From a virus, in IMG/VR virus record IMGVR_UViG_3300019776_000617, positions 1 through 45,027 of that record: a stretch of DNA of 45,027 nt; one strand, given 5' to 3'. The position numbers were made by a program, and so were the translations under genes. Shown in pieces: positions 17,962-24,837 of the stretch. The number at the start of each line of letters is the position of its first letter. Position 1 is the stretch's first letter. Under the pieces are notes generated by a model. The model had not been told where the DNA came from and ran no database searches. It saw only the letters and a list, made by a program, of their open reading frames with translations.

Positions 17962-18155
17962 TCTTCTAGAGAATCGCTTGCTGCAAGTAAAGCGGCAAGC
18001 GATTCTCTATGACCTTCAAACTTTCCTTTCCAGAAGTTCGACCGATACTTGTTCTCGTCCTTCTGCTCCGATTCCATAGACCGGACGTATCGTTGGTATG
18101 ATTCGTCCATCATGGCTTTAATCTTTTCGGCTGGATTCATAGCATAGCTTACCAT
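17934..18155 (-). CDS. Small helical hypothetical protein, 73 aa
   Basis: The reading frame encodes a helical, charged protein (AMNPAEKIKAMMDESY, then a basic RSNFWKGKFEGHRES stretch) ending in a Ser-rich tail. An internal ATG at 18140 (MNPAEK) is an equally good start. The last codons contain a 15-bp perfect inverted repeat and overlap the end of the convergent plus-strand gene. I recognise no family. It is the last gene of a three-gene leftward operon. Confidence 0.5.
   Translation of the reverse strand: MVSYAMNPAEKIKAMMDESYQRYVRSMESEQKDENKYRSNFWKGKFEGHRESLAALLAASDSLEDQNGESSSS
17967..18009. terminator. 15-bp perfect hairpin at the convergent gene junction
   Basis: TAGAGAATCGCTTGC (17967-17981) and GCAAGCGATTCTCTA (17995-18009) are exact reverse complements around a 13-base loop. 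Neither side is followed by a T-run, so this is not a textbook intrinsic terminator, although its place between converging transcripts suits bidirectional termination or RNA processing. It lies within the 3' end of the minus-strand gene. Confidence 0.5.
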
Positions 18156-18387
18156 TTTTCAGGCAAATTAAGACGCTTAAAGGGTGATGATTCTCAAACT
18201 GTGGCATAGTCGAAAGAAATCCGCCAGCAATATGAAGCAGTTCCTTTGCTTCGGCAAGCTCGCGTTCAAGTTGGCGAGCGAAGTCTGCGCTCACCGTGTT
18301 AGATGGGGCAAATGCCCCGAACTCAGTATCGACGTGGTCATATTCATCACGCATCGTCTCTGCATCCGTCCTCGGTGTGTCACTCAT
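18118..18387 (-). CDS. Small phage protein of the MSDTPRTDAE type, 89 aa
   Basis: The N-terminus MSDTPRTDAET and the motif SADFARQLERELAEAKELL match a small protein family seen over and over in phage accessory regions; its function is unknown to me. The middle is a charged helix, and the C-terminal 35 residues are less regular. It overlaps the downstream gene start (18155) and the upstream MazG-like gene end (18380), so the three minus-strand genes form an operon. Confidence 0.65.
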   Translation of the reverse strand: MSDTPRTDAETMRDEYDHVDTEFGAFAPSNTVSADFARQLERELAEAKELLHIAGGFLSTMPQFENHHPLSVLICLKNGKLCYESSRKD

Positions 18388-18760
18388 TTGTCGCCTCCTT
18401 ATCCTTTACGAATACTCCATTCTCCATGCGTCCTGTGCGCTTAGAGATCACATCATAGGCTTGCTGGAGGCACTCCTCCAGAGTAACTCCATACATCTCG
18501 CAGATACCAATGAGTGTCACAACGGTGTCACCGATACCATCTTGGATCTCGTTCATAAGATCATCGATCTGATTGTTGTTTAATTCATTAGCATGCGTCA
18601 ACTTGACTACAGCGTCTCTTGTTTCTGTAAGTTCTTCCTGTGTCTTCTCCAACTGCTTGAGCGGATTACTATTTGCGATGATCCCTTTGTTATGGAACCA
18701 CTGTCTTACATTGTCGATTAGTGCGTTCATTGCGAGAGAAGTATGGACCGGATTAGCCAT
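18380..18760 (-). CDS. MazG-like nucleotide pyrophosphohydrolase, 126 aa
   Basis: Alpha-helical MazG-like enzymes hydrolyse NTPs or dNTPs to the monophosphate and pyrophosphate. The expected helices are present: LEKTQEELTETRDAV, then DDLMNEIQDGIGDTVVTLIGI, which supplies the EIxDxxGD-type acidic cluster that binds magnesium, and a final EECLQQAYDVISKRTGRM. The length of 126 residues suits a single-domain phage form. In phages such proteins may adjust nucleotide pools or lower ppGpp; that role is inferred. The start at 18760 has no Shine-Dalgarno; it is first in its operon, beside the large non-coding region. Confidence 0.8.
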   Translation of the reverse strand: MANPVHTSLAMNALIDNVRQWFHNKGIIANSNPLKQLEKTQEELTETRDAVVKLTHANELNNNQIDDLMNEIQDGIGDTVVTLIGICEMYGVTLEECLQQAYDVISKRTGRMENGVFVKDKEATNE

Positions 18761-19016
18761 GCTGTCAATAATAAATTGCTGACATGAAAAACCTACAGTG
18801 CAAAAAAATTTTGGGGTAGGAACTATATCCGGAGTCCCAAATAAGGGATCCCTTACCTCCCTTTTGACACCCCCACCCCCCCCTACCCCATGGGTGCATA
18901 GGGGTAATCGGTCTACATCCTAGAATAGGGTTGGTCTGGATAGGGGTAATGTTTTGCGGGGAGACCTCGACACCGGAGTCCTCAATCGGTCGGGATCGGA
19001 GTCCCACCCGCCACCA

Positions 19017-19036
19017 TTGCAATTGCAACGTTGCAA
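19017..19036. repeat. Cluster of three TTGCAA palindromes
   Basis: TTGCAA occurs at 19017, 19023 and 19031; the last two form a 14-bp palindrome, TTGCAACGTTGCAA (19023-19036). It is the densest cluster of the hexamer seen in the window and lies in the candidate origin region. Confidence 0.8.
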
Positions 19037-19481
19037 CCTGCCATCTGCCACCGTTTCAGCCCGCCATCCAGCCCTACCATCCGGTCTCGATGCCATGACA
19101 TACCATGCTGTCTGAGCTGCCTGATGCATGGGGTATATCTGCCCCCCTGTCACCCTGTCATCTGGGGTGTGATGGGGGGGTGTTATGGTGTGGCAATCGA
19201 TGAGGCTGATGGGGGTCTGCATAGGGCATCTGATGGGGTTATGCCGCAGGGTTGCAAGGGGGCATGGCAGGGGTTGCAAGTTGCAGCTTTTCGGAGGGGT
19301 AATCGATGTAAAACAAACGTTTGAATCAAACGAATGTTGGATGCTGTGGAGGCTGGGCAAATGTCGCGATTCGCGGGGAGGCAGAGTGCCTACTGGGCGA
19401 GAGGGTAGAGCCTAGGTAAATCCCCTTGCAATCACCCCAGATGTCATGCCCACAGAATGCAATGTTGCAATGCCTGAAATG

Positions 19482-19612
19482 ATGCCGAGGAGATGCCATG
19501 AAATGCCGAGGAGATGCCGAGATATGCACCATATTTCCGGAGATGTCCGGAGATGTCTGCTCTCTCCTGTCTCTGTGTCTCCCTGTCTCTCTCTCCCTCT
19601 CTCCCTGTGTAT
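19482..19612. repeat. Direct repeats followed by a pyrimidine-rich tract
   Basis: ATGCCGAGGAGATGCC occurs at 19482-19497 and 19503-19518 (21-base period). CCGGAGATGT is repeated in tandem at 19537-19556. From 19557 to about 19612 the plus strand is almost only C and T with occasional G. Such polypurine/polypyrimidine DNA can form unusual structures; its role here is unknown. Confidence 0.7.
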
Positions 19613-20010
19613 TGATCGGTGATGAAGGCTCGCGGCTGCAATGCCTGTAGTTGCTTGCTCTGCGCCTCATCGCGATGCGCTGGGCTGGTGATGTCTGCAT
19701 GCCGGAGATGCCCTCTCTCATGCACTGCCATCGATCGTCTCTGCATGTCCTGTCCTGCGTTGCAATCATGTTGCAATGCCTCCCGGGATCAGCTCCCGGC
19801 TATGGTCTACACCTGCCCTGTTGTGGGTATGTTGTGCGTCTCCCCCCAGAGGGAAAAATAAATCTGTTAGATGAATCTGTTAGAGTTTTTTTGTCATAAA
19901 TTTGACCTGTTAGATGCCCGAAACGTGCAATATTGACATTATGACAACCCGTTGCAAGCCTTATAGGATAAGGGCTGGCGGACTTTTTTTATTTTTTTTG
20001 TAAATCCGGC

Positions 20011-20039
20011 TTGACGCAATAGGGGGGGATTGACATAGT
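20011..20039 (+). promoter_or_regulatory. Candidate sigma-70-like promoter for the 20094 operon
   Basis: TTGACG (20011-20016) and CATAGT (20034-20039) are 17 bases apart, matching four of six bases of the -10 consensus. They lie 55 bases upstream of the first gene. A G-run sits in the spacer, and a second TTGACA (20030-20035) overlaps the -10. By sequence only. Confidence 0.35.
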
Positions 20040-20046
20040 GTTTAGC

Positions 20047-20068
20047 GTCCCGCCGGAACGGCAGGGAC
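20047..20068 (+). other. 5' leader hairpin
   Basis: GTCCCGCCG (20047-20055), a GAA loop, and CGGC-A-GGGAC (20059-20068) form a nine-pair stem with one bulge, 26 bases before the ATG at 20094. It would lie in the 5' untranslated leader and could stabilise the mRNA or affect initiation; this is inferred. Confidence 0.5.
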
Positions 20069-20093
20069 ACCGCAACCTAACTCATACCGACAT

Positions 20094-20501
20094 ATGAAAC
20101 ACATCACCACCGTTAATTATTCCGAACGCATCGCACAAGCTACCTATGCTGATGCCCTCGCCTACTACATCTCGTCTGAGCAACTGATCCACTGCGTGGA
20201 TTTCTTGGGCGGGTGCAGCGTAGATCACCCAGCAGTAGAACTTCTCGAGCAGCGGTTTGAAAAGCTGTTAGACGACAAGGCTGCCGAGCGTGCAGCCAGA
20301 GAGACTGCTCGCAGGGCAAAACGTGCCATCAAAAAGTATGGCATCGAGGTTTGCAAGGATGCTTACGATTTGCATGTCTGGGGCTACGGTGCAAGCGGTG
20401 TCAGCCACTGCATTGCCATCCTGAACGGCAACACCAGAGCAGCTGACTCAGCCATCGACGCAGGACGGTGGCTGGCTGTTAATTCCAACTCTAACATCTG
20501 A
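20094..20501 (+). CDS. Hypothetical protein, 135 aa, first gene of the AAA+/VWA operon
   Basis: The start at 20094 (MKHITTVNYSE) follows a leader hairpin. The centre is a long basic helix (KLLDDKAAERAARETARRAKRAIKKYG) and the C-terminus holds a small globular part with GYGASGVSHCIAILNG. I recognise no family. The basic helix could bind nucleic acid or an acidic partner such as the VWA protein encoded two genes on; this is speculation. It is probably cotranscribed with the poly-Ile micro-ORF and the AAA+ gene. Confidence 0.65.
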   Translation: MKHITTVNYSERIAQATYADALAYYISSEQLIHCVDFLGGCSVDHPAVELLEQRFEKLLDDKAAERAARETARRAKRAIKKYGIEVCKDAYDLHVWGYGASGVSHCIAILNGNTRAADSAIDAGRWLAVNSNSNI

Positions 20502-20505
20502 TCCT

Positions 20506-20556
20506 ATGTTTATCATCATCATCATCATCATCATTGCTCTCAATACTAACAAATGA
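20506..20556 (+). CDS. Poly-isoleucine micro-ORF / leader peptide (16 aa)
   Basis: ATG 20506 opens MFIIIIIIIIALNTNK, in which seven ATC codons and one ATT code for eight consecutive isoleucines; the stop TGA overlaps the ATG of the AAA+ gene in an ATGA configuration (20553-20556). Ribosomes finishing the micro-ORF are placed to restart on the AAA+ gene, so coupling is plausible. Runs of one codon resemble amino-acid attenuation leaders, but a simple ATC microsatellite would look the same. No hairpin-terminator pair was found. The reading frame is seen; expression is inferred. Confidence 0.35.
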   Translation: MFIIIIIIIIALNTNK

Positions 20557-22148
20557 CCACCATTAATACCATGCAAGACAATACCACCACCACCACCAAT
20601 GTCACGGCTAACATCCGTGACGCCCGAAACACCCTAGGCAACCTCGTCAAAGGTGCGCCAGCCGGACACCCTCTGGCAGCTCTGAGCTGCGCCACCATCA
20701 AACAGGGTGGCGATGGCTGGAACGCAGGTCGCATCTACCCACTAATCCGCGCCATGGGTGCAGCTCTGGCACTGTCGGACGACACCGTGATCATCCGGAC
20801 TCTGGATGGCATGATCGCTCGAGATGGCGCGGCAGCAACGCTGAACCTCCTCTCCTCCGTGGGCTGGTCTCAGCTCCTGACTCCGGTGATGCCTACCATC
20901 ACCATCGATGAGCCAGAGGCTGCTCCTGCTCCTGCGGCTGCTCCTGCGGCTGCTCCTGTAGCTGCTCCCAAAGGCAGCACGTCCGCCATGAAGGCGATGC
21001 TGGAAATGCTGACCAGACAGGTCGCCGAGGAGGTCGAGCAGACCGAGCAAGTGGCAGCGGCTACCGCCTCCGAGGTGGCTGCGGTCCGCGCCGAGCTGGT
21101 GACCCTGACCAAATCCATCGGGCTGTCCATCGGGCAGCTCACTGCCAAGGTGGATGCAGCTGCTGCCCCAGCCTCCGCGCCCATCAGCGTGGCTGCTCTG
21201 CGTGGCGCAGTGGCGGACGTGCTGCGTGACCTAGCACCAGCCCCAGAGGTGCTGGAGGCAGCTACCGATGGCGCATGCCAGTTGCCAGCCATACCCGAGG
21301 CTGATGCCACCTACGTGCCGCCTGTGTGGCATGAGGACGTCATGCATTTCATTTCCGCCGACAAGCACGGTGTCATCGGCGGGTCGTCCGGTGCTGGCAA
21401 GACCTTCCCGCTCAAACAAATCTGCGCCGAGCTGGGTCGCCCATGCAAGGTGTTAGCCTGTAATGAGGCACTCGATGCCGAGACGCTCGTCGCCATGCCG
21501 AGCATCTCTGGTGGCAACAGTCACTACATCGACGGACCATTGACGCATGCCATGCGTCACGGATATGTCCTAATAATGGACGAGGGTGACGAGCTGAGAA
21601 GAGGGGAGGCATTGGTCCTCAACGATGCGCTGGAATCGCGCACCATCACCATCCCGCAGACAGGAGAGGTGGTCCGTGCTAAAGCCGGATTTGCCGTCTG
21701 GTTCACATCCAACTCTCTGGGTGACGAGCTGGGCATCTACAATCGCGAGGGGTTCGATGAGAGTCTCCGCCAGCGTTTGCTGAAGGTGCTAGCCAAGCCT
21801 CTCAGCGTGGCTGACGAGGTCGCCATCCTGACAAAAATTATCTCTCCCTCCGGAGGTAAGCTCACCAAATCAGACGCAGAGCTGCTCGTAAAGTGGGCGC
21901 ACGCTGCGCGTCCGTTCCATTTCGGCATCAATGGTAGCGATGCTGTGCTGGAATCGCTGCCATCCACTCGCGTGCTGGTCACGGCTGTGGAGCATTGGCT
22001 GGGTTTCAACCGTGCCACAGGCGCGGAGTTTCCGGCTCTGAGCCAGCGTAAATCTGACGTGCGCCATGCCCTCTGGTATGCCTACGCCAGCAGCCTTAAG
22101 ACCGAGGAGGTCGAGGCTCTCAAAAACATCGGTCTATGGATTTGGTGA
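20553..22148 (+). CDS. MoxR/CobS-like AAA+ ATPase, 531 aa
   Basis: AAA+ ATPases of the MoxR/CobS type work with VWA-domain partners as ATP-driven chelatases or remodelling factors. Walker A is GGSSGAGKT at 276-284, Walker B is LIMDEGDE with Asp at 343, the sensor-1-like motif is WFTSNSLGDE near 383-392, and an arginine-finger candidate lies in ESLRQRLLK near 405. The first 250 residues are Ala/Pro-rich and helical, with a PAAAPAAAP linker and a coiled coil (MLTRQVAEEVEQTEQ), probably for partner binding. The partner is the next gene. The start follows the poly-Ile micro-ORF and has no Shine-Dalgarno. The substrate is unknown; cobalt chelation is not implied, as no cobalamin genes are seen. 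Confidence 0.85.
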   Translation: MTTINTMQDNTTTTTNVTANIRDARNTLGNLVKGAPAGHPLAALSCATIKQGGDGWNAGRIYPLIRAMGAALALSDDTVIIRTLDGMIARDGAAATLNLLSSVGWSQLLTPVMPTITIDEPEAAPAPAAAPAAAPVAAPKGSTSAMKAMLEMLTRQVAEEVEQTEQVAAATASEVAAVRAELVTLTKSIGLSIGQLTAKVDAAAAPASAPISVAALRGAVADVLRDLAPAPEVLEAATDGACQLPAIPEADATYVPPVWHEDVMHFISADKHGVIGGSSGAGKTFPLKQICAELGRPCKVLACNEALDAETLVAMPSISGGNSHYIDGPLTHAMRHGYVLIMDEGDELRRGEALVLNDALESRTITIPQTGEVVRAKAGFAVWFTSNSLGDELGIYNREGFDESLRQRLLKVLAKPLSVADEVAILTKIISPSGGKLTKSDAELLVKWAHAARPFHFGINGSDAVLESLPSTRVLVTAVEHWLGFNRATGAEFPALSQRKSDVRHALWYAYASSLKTEEVEALKNIGLWIW

Positions 22149-22186
22149 TCTCCTCTAACATCTAACATCTAACATAACATCCGACA

Positions 22187-24085
22187 ATGAACTGGAAAAC
22201 AATTGGTATCAGCGAGGCTCGCATCGCGAGCATCAAATCCACCCTGCGCACCGTGCTTGGTCGCGACTACGCCAAAAACAAACAACTCGTGAAATGGTTT
22301 CCCCGCGCCACAGGGGATGCCACCGAAGGGCATGAGATCGTTCTAGCAGCAGCTCACGGTCTGCTGACCCGCGACGAGTTGCAACGCATCAGCGAGGAGC
22401 TGCCCCAGCCTCCTCCGCCGCAGGATCAGCCAGAGGGTGACGAGGCTGGTGACGAGGCTGGTGACGAGGCTGGCGACGAGGCTGGTGACGAGGCTGGTGA
22501 CGAGGCTGGTGATGAGTCCGGTGACGAGGCTGGCAGCGAGTCAGGCGATGAGTCCGGCGATGGCAGCGAGTCCGGCGATGAGTCAGGTGATGGCGATGAG
22601 TCCGGCGATGGCAGCGAGTCCGGCGATGAGTCCGGCGATGGCAGCGATGCTGGCGATGATCAGGGTGACGAGCAGAATGACGATGGTCGCAGCCACGAGA
22701 AAAGCGGCAACCCAGAAGAGAAAACATTTGGTGGGGACACCCGCCGCAGCCATTCCGACGATGACGGAATCATGGAGGCACTGCGCAAGCTCCTTGGTCG
22801 CAGCTCTGCGCCAAAACGCTGGATGCCATCTAACGAGGTCGAGGCTGACGCATGCGAGGCAGCATACAGCAGATGGTCCGGTGGCATGGGCAAACTGGTC
22901 AATGCGATCCGCGACAGTTTCCAAGCAATCGCCAAAAACAAAACCAGCCGCAACAAAAACACAGGTCGGCTGGACCTGCGCAGCGTCAGCAAGATTGCAA
23001 CGGATTCGCGGTTTGTTTTCAAACGCAAACTGCGCGGCACGGACCGCAGGGTGGCAGTGGCATCCATGCTTGACTACTCCGCCAGCATGCAGTCAGGCAG
23101 CGTTCATGGTTACGAGGGCTGCGTGGCACTCTGCAAAAACCTGCACCGAATGGGGCTGGTGAATCAGGCTGCGAAGTTACTCGCTGAGTGCAACAGACTC
23201 CGCGCCGATGCGCTCGCAGCGTGGAATCGTTTGCCAGCCTCCGATCGCGAATATTACAAGTCTTTTGAAAAATTCTCTGAGCATAGCGTCTACATCGAGC
23301 CTCGCAGATATCAGATGCATCATGCTTTTGGCTGCGCCAGCGGCATGTCTCGTATCAATTACAGAGTGACCAACAGCAACCCCGCGAATGCAAGCGTCAC
23401 CTTCGCAGTGCGCAGCTACACCACAAACTCCAACGTGTCGGCTCAGGTCAGCATGGCTGATGGCGAGGAGCTGCTGATGAAGGTAGCTGCCCTCTACACT
23501 CGCGCACACGCCCAGTGGATCGGCGCGAACCTCATGCGTTCTGCGTTCAGGAAATCTGGCATCGCCCAGTGGTGGGGCTGCTTTGACGCTGATGCCTACA
23601 CCATCCGCGATTGGAATCAGACCACCGGAGTCATCCCAGCTCCCGTGACTTTTGGAGGAGCTACCAATGTCTGCTCCGGAATGGTCAGCCTGATCAACAT
23701 GCTCCGCATGCGCAATGAGGAGCGTAGGATCGCACTGCTGTTCTCTGACGGATCATTCAGCGACGAGATGTCGGAGGAGCATCTGAGCGGTGTCACCAGC
23801 CTGAGCATGGAGTCGCGAGGAGATGATCGCCGGAATCGCCGAGAGACCACCACCATTGATCAGATCAAGAAGGCGTGGTCCGAGGGTATCGAGGTATACT
23901 ACATCGGGCTTCAGGTCTCAGATACCGACATCAGCCGAGCCGAGGAGATGCTGGGCAAAGGGCATGCCATCAGCATCGCCAACATCGCCACGGACCTGCC
24001 CAAAGTGATGGAGCAGATCATCCTCATGGACGAGCATAACCTGAAGCAGACTAACAAGGGCAAAGGATTTGCCATCAAGAAATAA
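22187..24085 (+). CDS. CobT-like VWA-domain protein with acidic repeat linker, 632 aa
   Basis: An N-terminal helical region (1-75) is followed by an acidic low-complexity linker (about 85-165) of GDEA, GDES and GSES units and a C-terminal VWA domain. The metal-ion-dependent adhesion site is visible as DYSAS at 296-300 and a conserved Asp at 521 in LLFSDGSF. CobT, the partner of CobS in cobaltochelatase, has the same order: helical N-terminus, acidic linker, VWA. The upstream AAA+ gene is thus its probable partner. The 39-base gap between them contains TAACATC repeats and no Shine-Dalgarno. The role in phages is unknown; remodelling of a host or replication complex is a guess. Confidence 0.85.
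   Translation: MNWKTIGISEARIASIKSTLRTVLGRDYAKNKQLVKWFPRATGDATEGHEIVLAAAHGLLTRDELQRISEELPQPPPPQDQPEGDEAGDEAGDEAGDEAGDEAGDEAGDESGDEAGSESGDESGDGSESGDESGDGDESGDGSESGDESGDGSDAGDDQGDEQNDDGRSHEKSGNPEEKTFGGDTRRSHSDDDGIMEALRKLLGRSSAPKRWMPSNEVEADACEAAYSRWSGGMGKLVNAIRDSFQAIAKNKTSRNKNTGRLDLRSVSKIATDSRFVFKRKLRGTDRRVAVASMLDYSASMQSGSVHGYEGCVALCKNLHRMGLVNQAAKLLAECNRLRADALAAWNRLPASDREYYKSFEKFSEHSVYIEPRRYQMHHAFGCASGMSRINYRVTNSNPANASVTFAVRSYTTNSNVSAQVSMADGEELLMKVAALYTRAHAQWIGANLMRSAFRKSGIAQWWGCFDADAYTIRDWNQTTGVIPAPVTFGGATNVCSGMVSLINMLRMRNEERRIALLFSDGSFSDEMSEEHLSGVTSLSMESRGDDRRNRRETTTIDQIKKAWSEGIEVYYIGLQVSDTDISRAEEMLGKGHAISIANIATDLPKVMEQIILMDEHNLKQTNKGKGFAIKK
22437..22672 (+). repeat. Degenerate 12-bp and 18-bp tandem repeats encoding the acidic linker
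   Basis: The first part consists of near-identical copies of GGTGACGAGGCT (Gly-Asp-Glu-Ala), the second of units such as GAGTCCGGCGATGGCAGC. Because units are multiples of three, gain or loss of copies would keep the frame and change linker length. Confidence 0.85.
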
Positions 24086-24092
24086 CAAACCA

Positions 24093-24114
24093 GCGGGGGG
24101 CGCAAGCCCCCTGC
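24093..24114 (+). other. GC-rich hairpin with GCAA tetraloop
   Basis: Nine pairs (24093-24101 with 24106-24114, one G-T pair) close a GCAA loop of the stable GNRA class. It begins 7 bases after the stop of the VWA gene. No T-run follows, so it may cap or protect the upstream message or attenuate transcription rather than terminate fully. Confidence 0.55.
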
Positions 24115-24130
24115 GCAACTTAACGAAAAA

Positions 24131-24487
24131 ATGAAAAAAAATATGCAAGAAAAAGTAGAGGTAGCAATCGTCATCCGAGGCAAGGACTATGCATGCATCG
24201 GCGTGAGCGATCAGGACATTGACGCTGCGTTCGAGGAGCGAATCGGATACATCGAGAGGGCAGGACTGTTCTGCGGTGGCTCATTGATGGACGAGGATCA
24301 TGTCGAGTGCGCATGCGAGCCGCTTGACGGTAAGCCAATCACGATCGAGCGATGGCTGGCTTTCGCTGAAGGATACCACGCTGCGTTCCCCACGTTCGAT
24401 GGACACATCGTTTTGCAAAATATCGCGCATTTGACATCCGACGAGATCAAAAGTGTTGATCAATTAAAAAAATTACTGAAACCATGA
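24131..24487 (+). CDS. Hypothetical acidic protein, 118 aa
   Basis: The start at 24131 (MKKNMQEKVEVAIVIRG) follows the hairpin; a second in-frame ATG at 24143 (MQEKVEV) is also possible. The sequence alternates strands and helices with two Cys clusters (AGLFCGG, VECACEP) that do not form an obvious zinc site. The C-terminal helix is LTSDEIKSVDQLKKLL. I recognise no family. Its stop overlaps the next start by 4 bases. Confidence 0.6.
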   Translation: MKKNMQEKVEVAIVIRGKDYACIGVSDQDIDAAFEERIGYIERAGLFCGGSLMDEDHVECACEPLDGKPITIERWLAFAEGYHAAFPTFDGHIVLQNIAHLTSDEIKSVDQLKKLLKP

Positions 24488-24576
24488 GACCACTATTAAA
24501 AGAAGTCCAAGAGAAACTAAATTACCATAACTACATGAGACCATACCTATTGAAAGAAGCCCAAGAGAAACTGAAC
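24484..24576 (+). repeat. Imperfect direct repeat, two copies, 51-base offset
   Basis: Copy one is at 24484-24522 and copy two at 24535-24576; both begin ATGAGACCA and end in CAAGAGAAACT followed by an Asn codon region. Copy two has an extra Tyr codon. Each copy offers a start codon in the same frame. Confidence 0.8.
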
Positions 24577-24837
24577 ATGGCACGATTGCAGAACAACCAA
24601 TTGCAACGTGCAAACGACGAGCAGCTAAAGGGCAGAGGTGCGTGGCTGGTTGGCGTGATGATAGCAGCCGGACTGGGCTATGCACTGCCACTGCACATCG
24701 CAATCAAATGCATCATCTGGATCATCCTCGCTGGGCATGTCACCGGAGTCGCACGGCTATTGGTCCGAGCATGGCGCATGCATTTGCTGGGTCGGAAAAT
24801 CGAAAAGCTCCAAACCGAAATCAACAATCAAAAATGA
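24484..24837 (+). CDS. Membrane protein with two transmembrane segments, 117 aa
   Basis: Residues about 54-72 (WLVGVMIAAGLGYALPLHI) and 74-95 (KCIIWIILAGHVTGVARLL) are hydrophobic and should span the membrane, leaving a basic cytoplasmic end (HLLGRKIEKLQTEINNQK). The N-terminal 35 residues contain a duplication, MRPLLKEVQEKLN and then MRPYLLKEAQEKLN, so translation may start at 24484 or 24535. It lies between ATGA overlaps with both neighbours, so it is coupled to the SNF2 helicase gene. The role is unknown; it is too early in the genome order to be an obvious holin. Confidence 0.65.
   Translation: MRPLLKEVQEKLNYHNYMRPYLLKEAQEKLNMARLQNNQLQRANDEQLKGRGAWLVGVMIAAGLGYALPLHIAIKCIIWIILAGHVTGVARLLVRAWRMHLLGRKIEKLQTEINNQK

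Larger units (their letters stand above)
18761..20093. other. Repeat-rich non-coding region, candidate replication origin/control region
   Basis: About 1.3 kb between divergent operons has no convincing gene. It contains a C-run tract (about 18869-18890), a 14-bp palindrome TAAGGGATCCCTTA (18842-18855), ATAGGGGTAAT at 18898 and 18940 with GGGGTAATCG again at 19296, three TTGCAA within 20 bases (19017-19036), CAAACGTTTG (19314-19323), a 16-bp repeat ATGCCGAGGAGATGCC at 19482 and 19503, a tandem CCGGAGATGT (19537-19556), a pyrimidine-rich tract (19557-19612) and T-runs near 19984-19999. Iteron-like repeats, an asymmetric tract and AT-rich DNA beside replication genes fit an origin. The repeats are seen; the function is inferred. 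Confidence 0.5.

Noticed and set aside
19326-19776. Minus-strand frames in the non-coding region
   Set aside because: They are created by short direct repeats and the pyrimidine tract, with unnatural composition (Arg/Glu/Asp runs) and no neighbouring operon logic.
20512-20535. Histidine-tag-like or cloning artefact (CATCAT repeat)
   Set aside because: The run of CAT/ATC is read as Ile in the only frame with a start and stop, and the flanking sequence is ordinary phage DNA, so an artefact is unlikely although CAT codons occur in another frame.
22437-22672. CRISPR-like array
   Set aside because: Units of 12-18 bp are contiguous and code for an acidic linker; there are no spacers.
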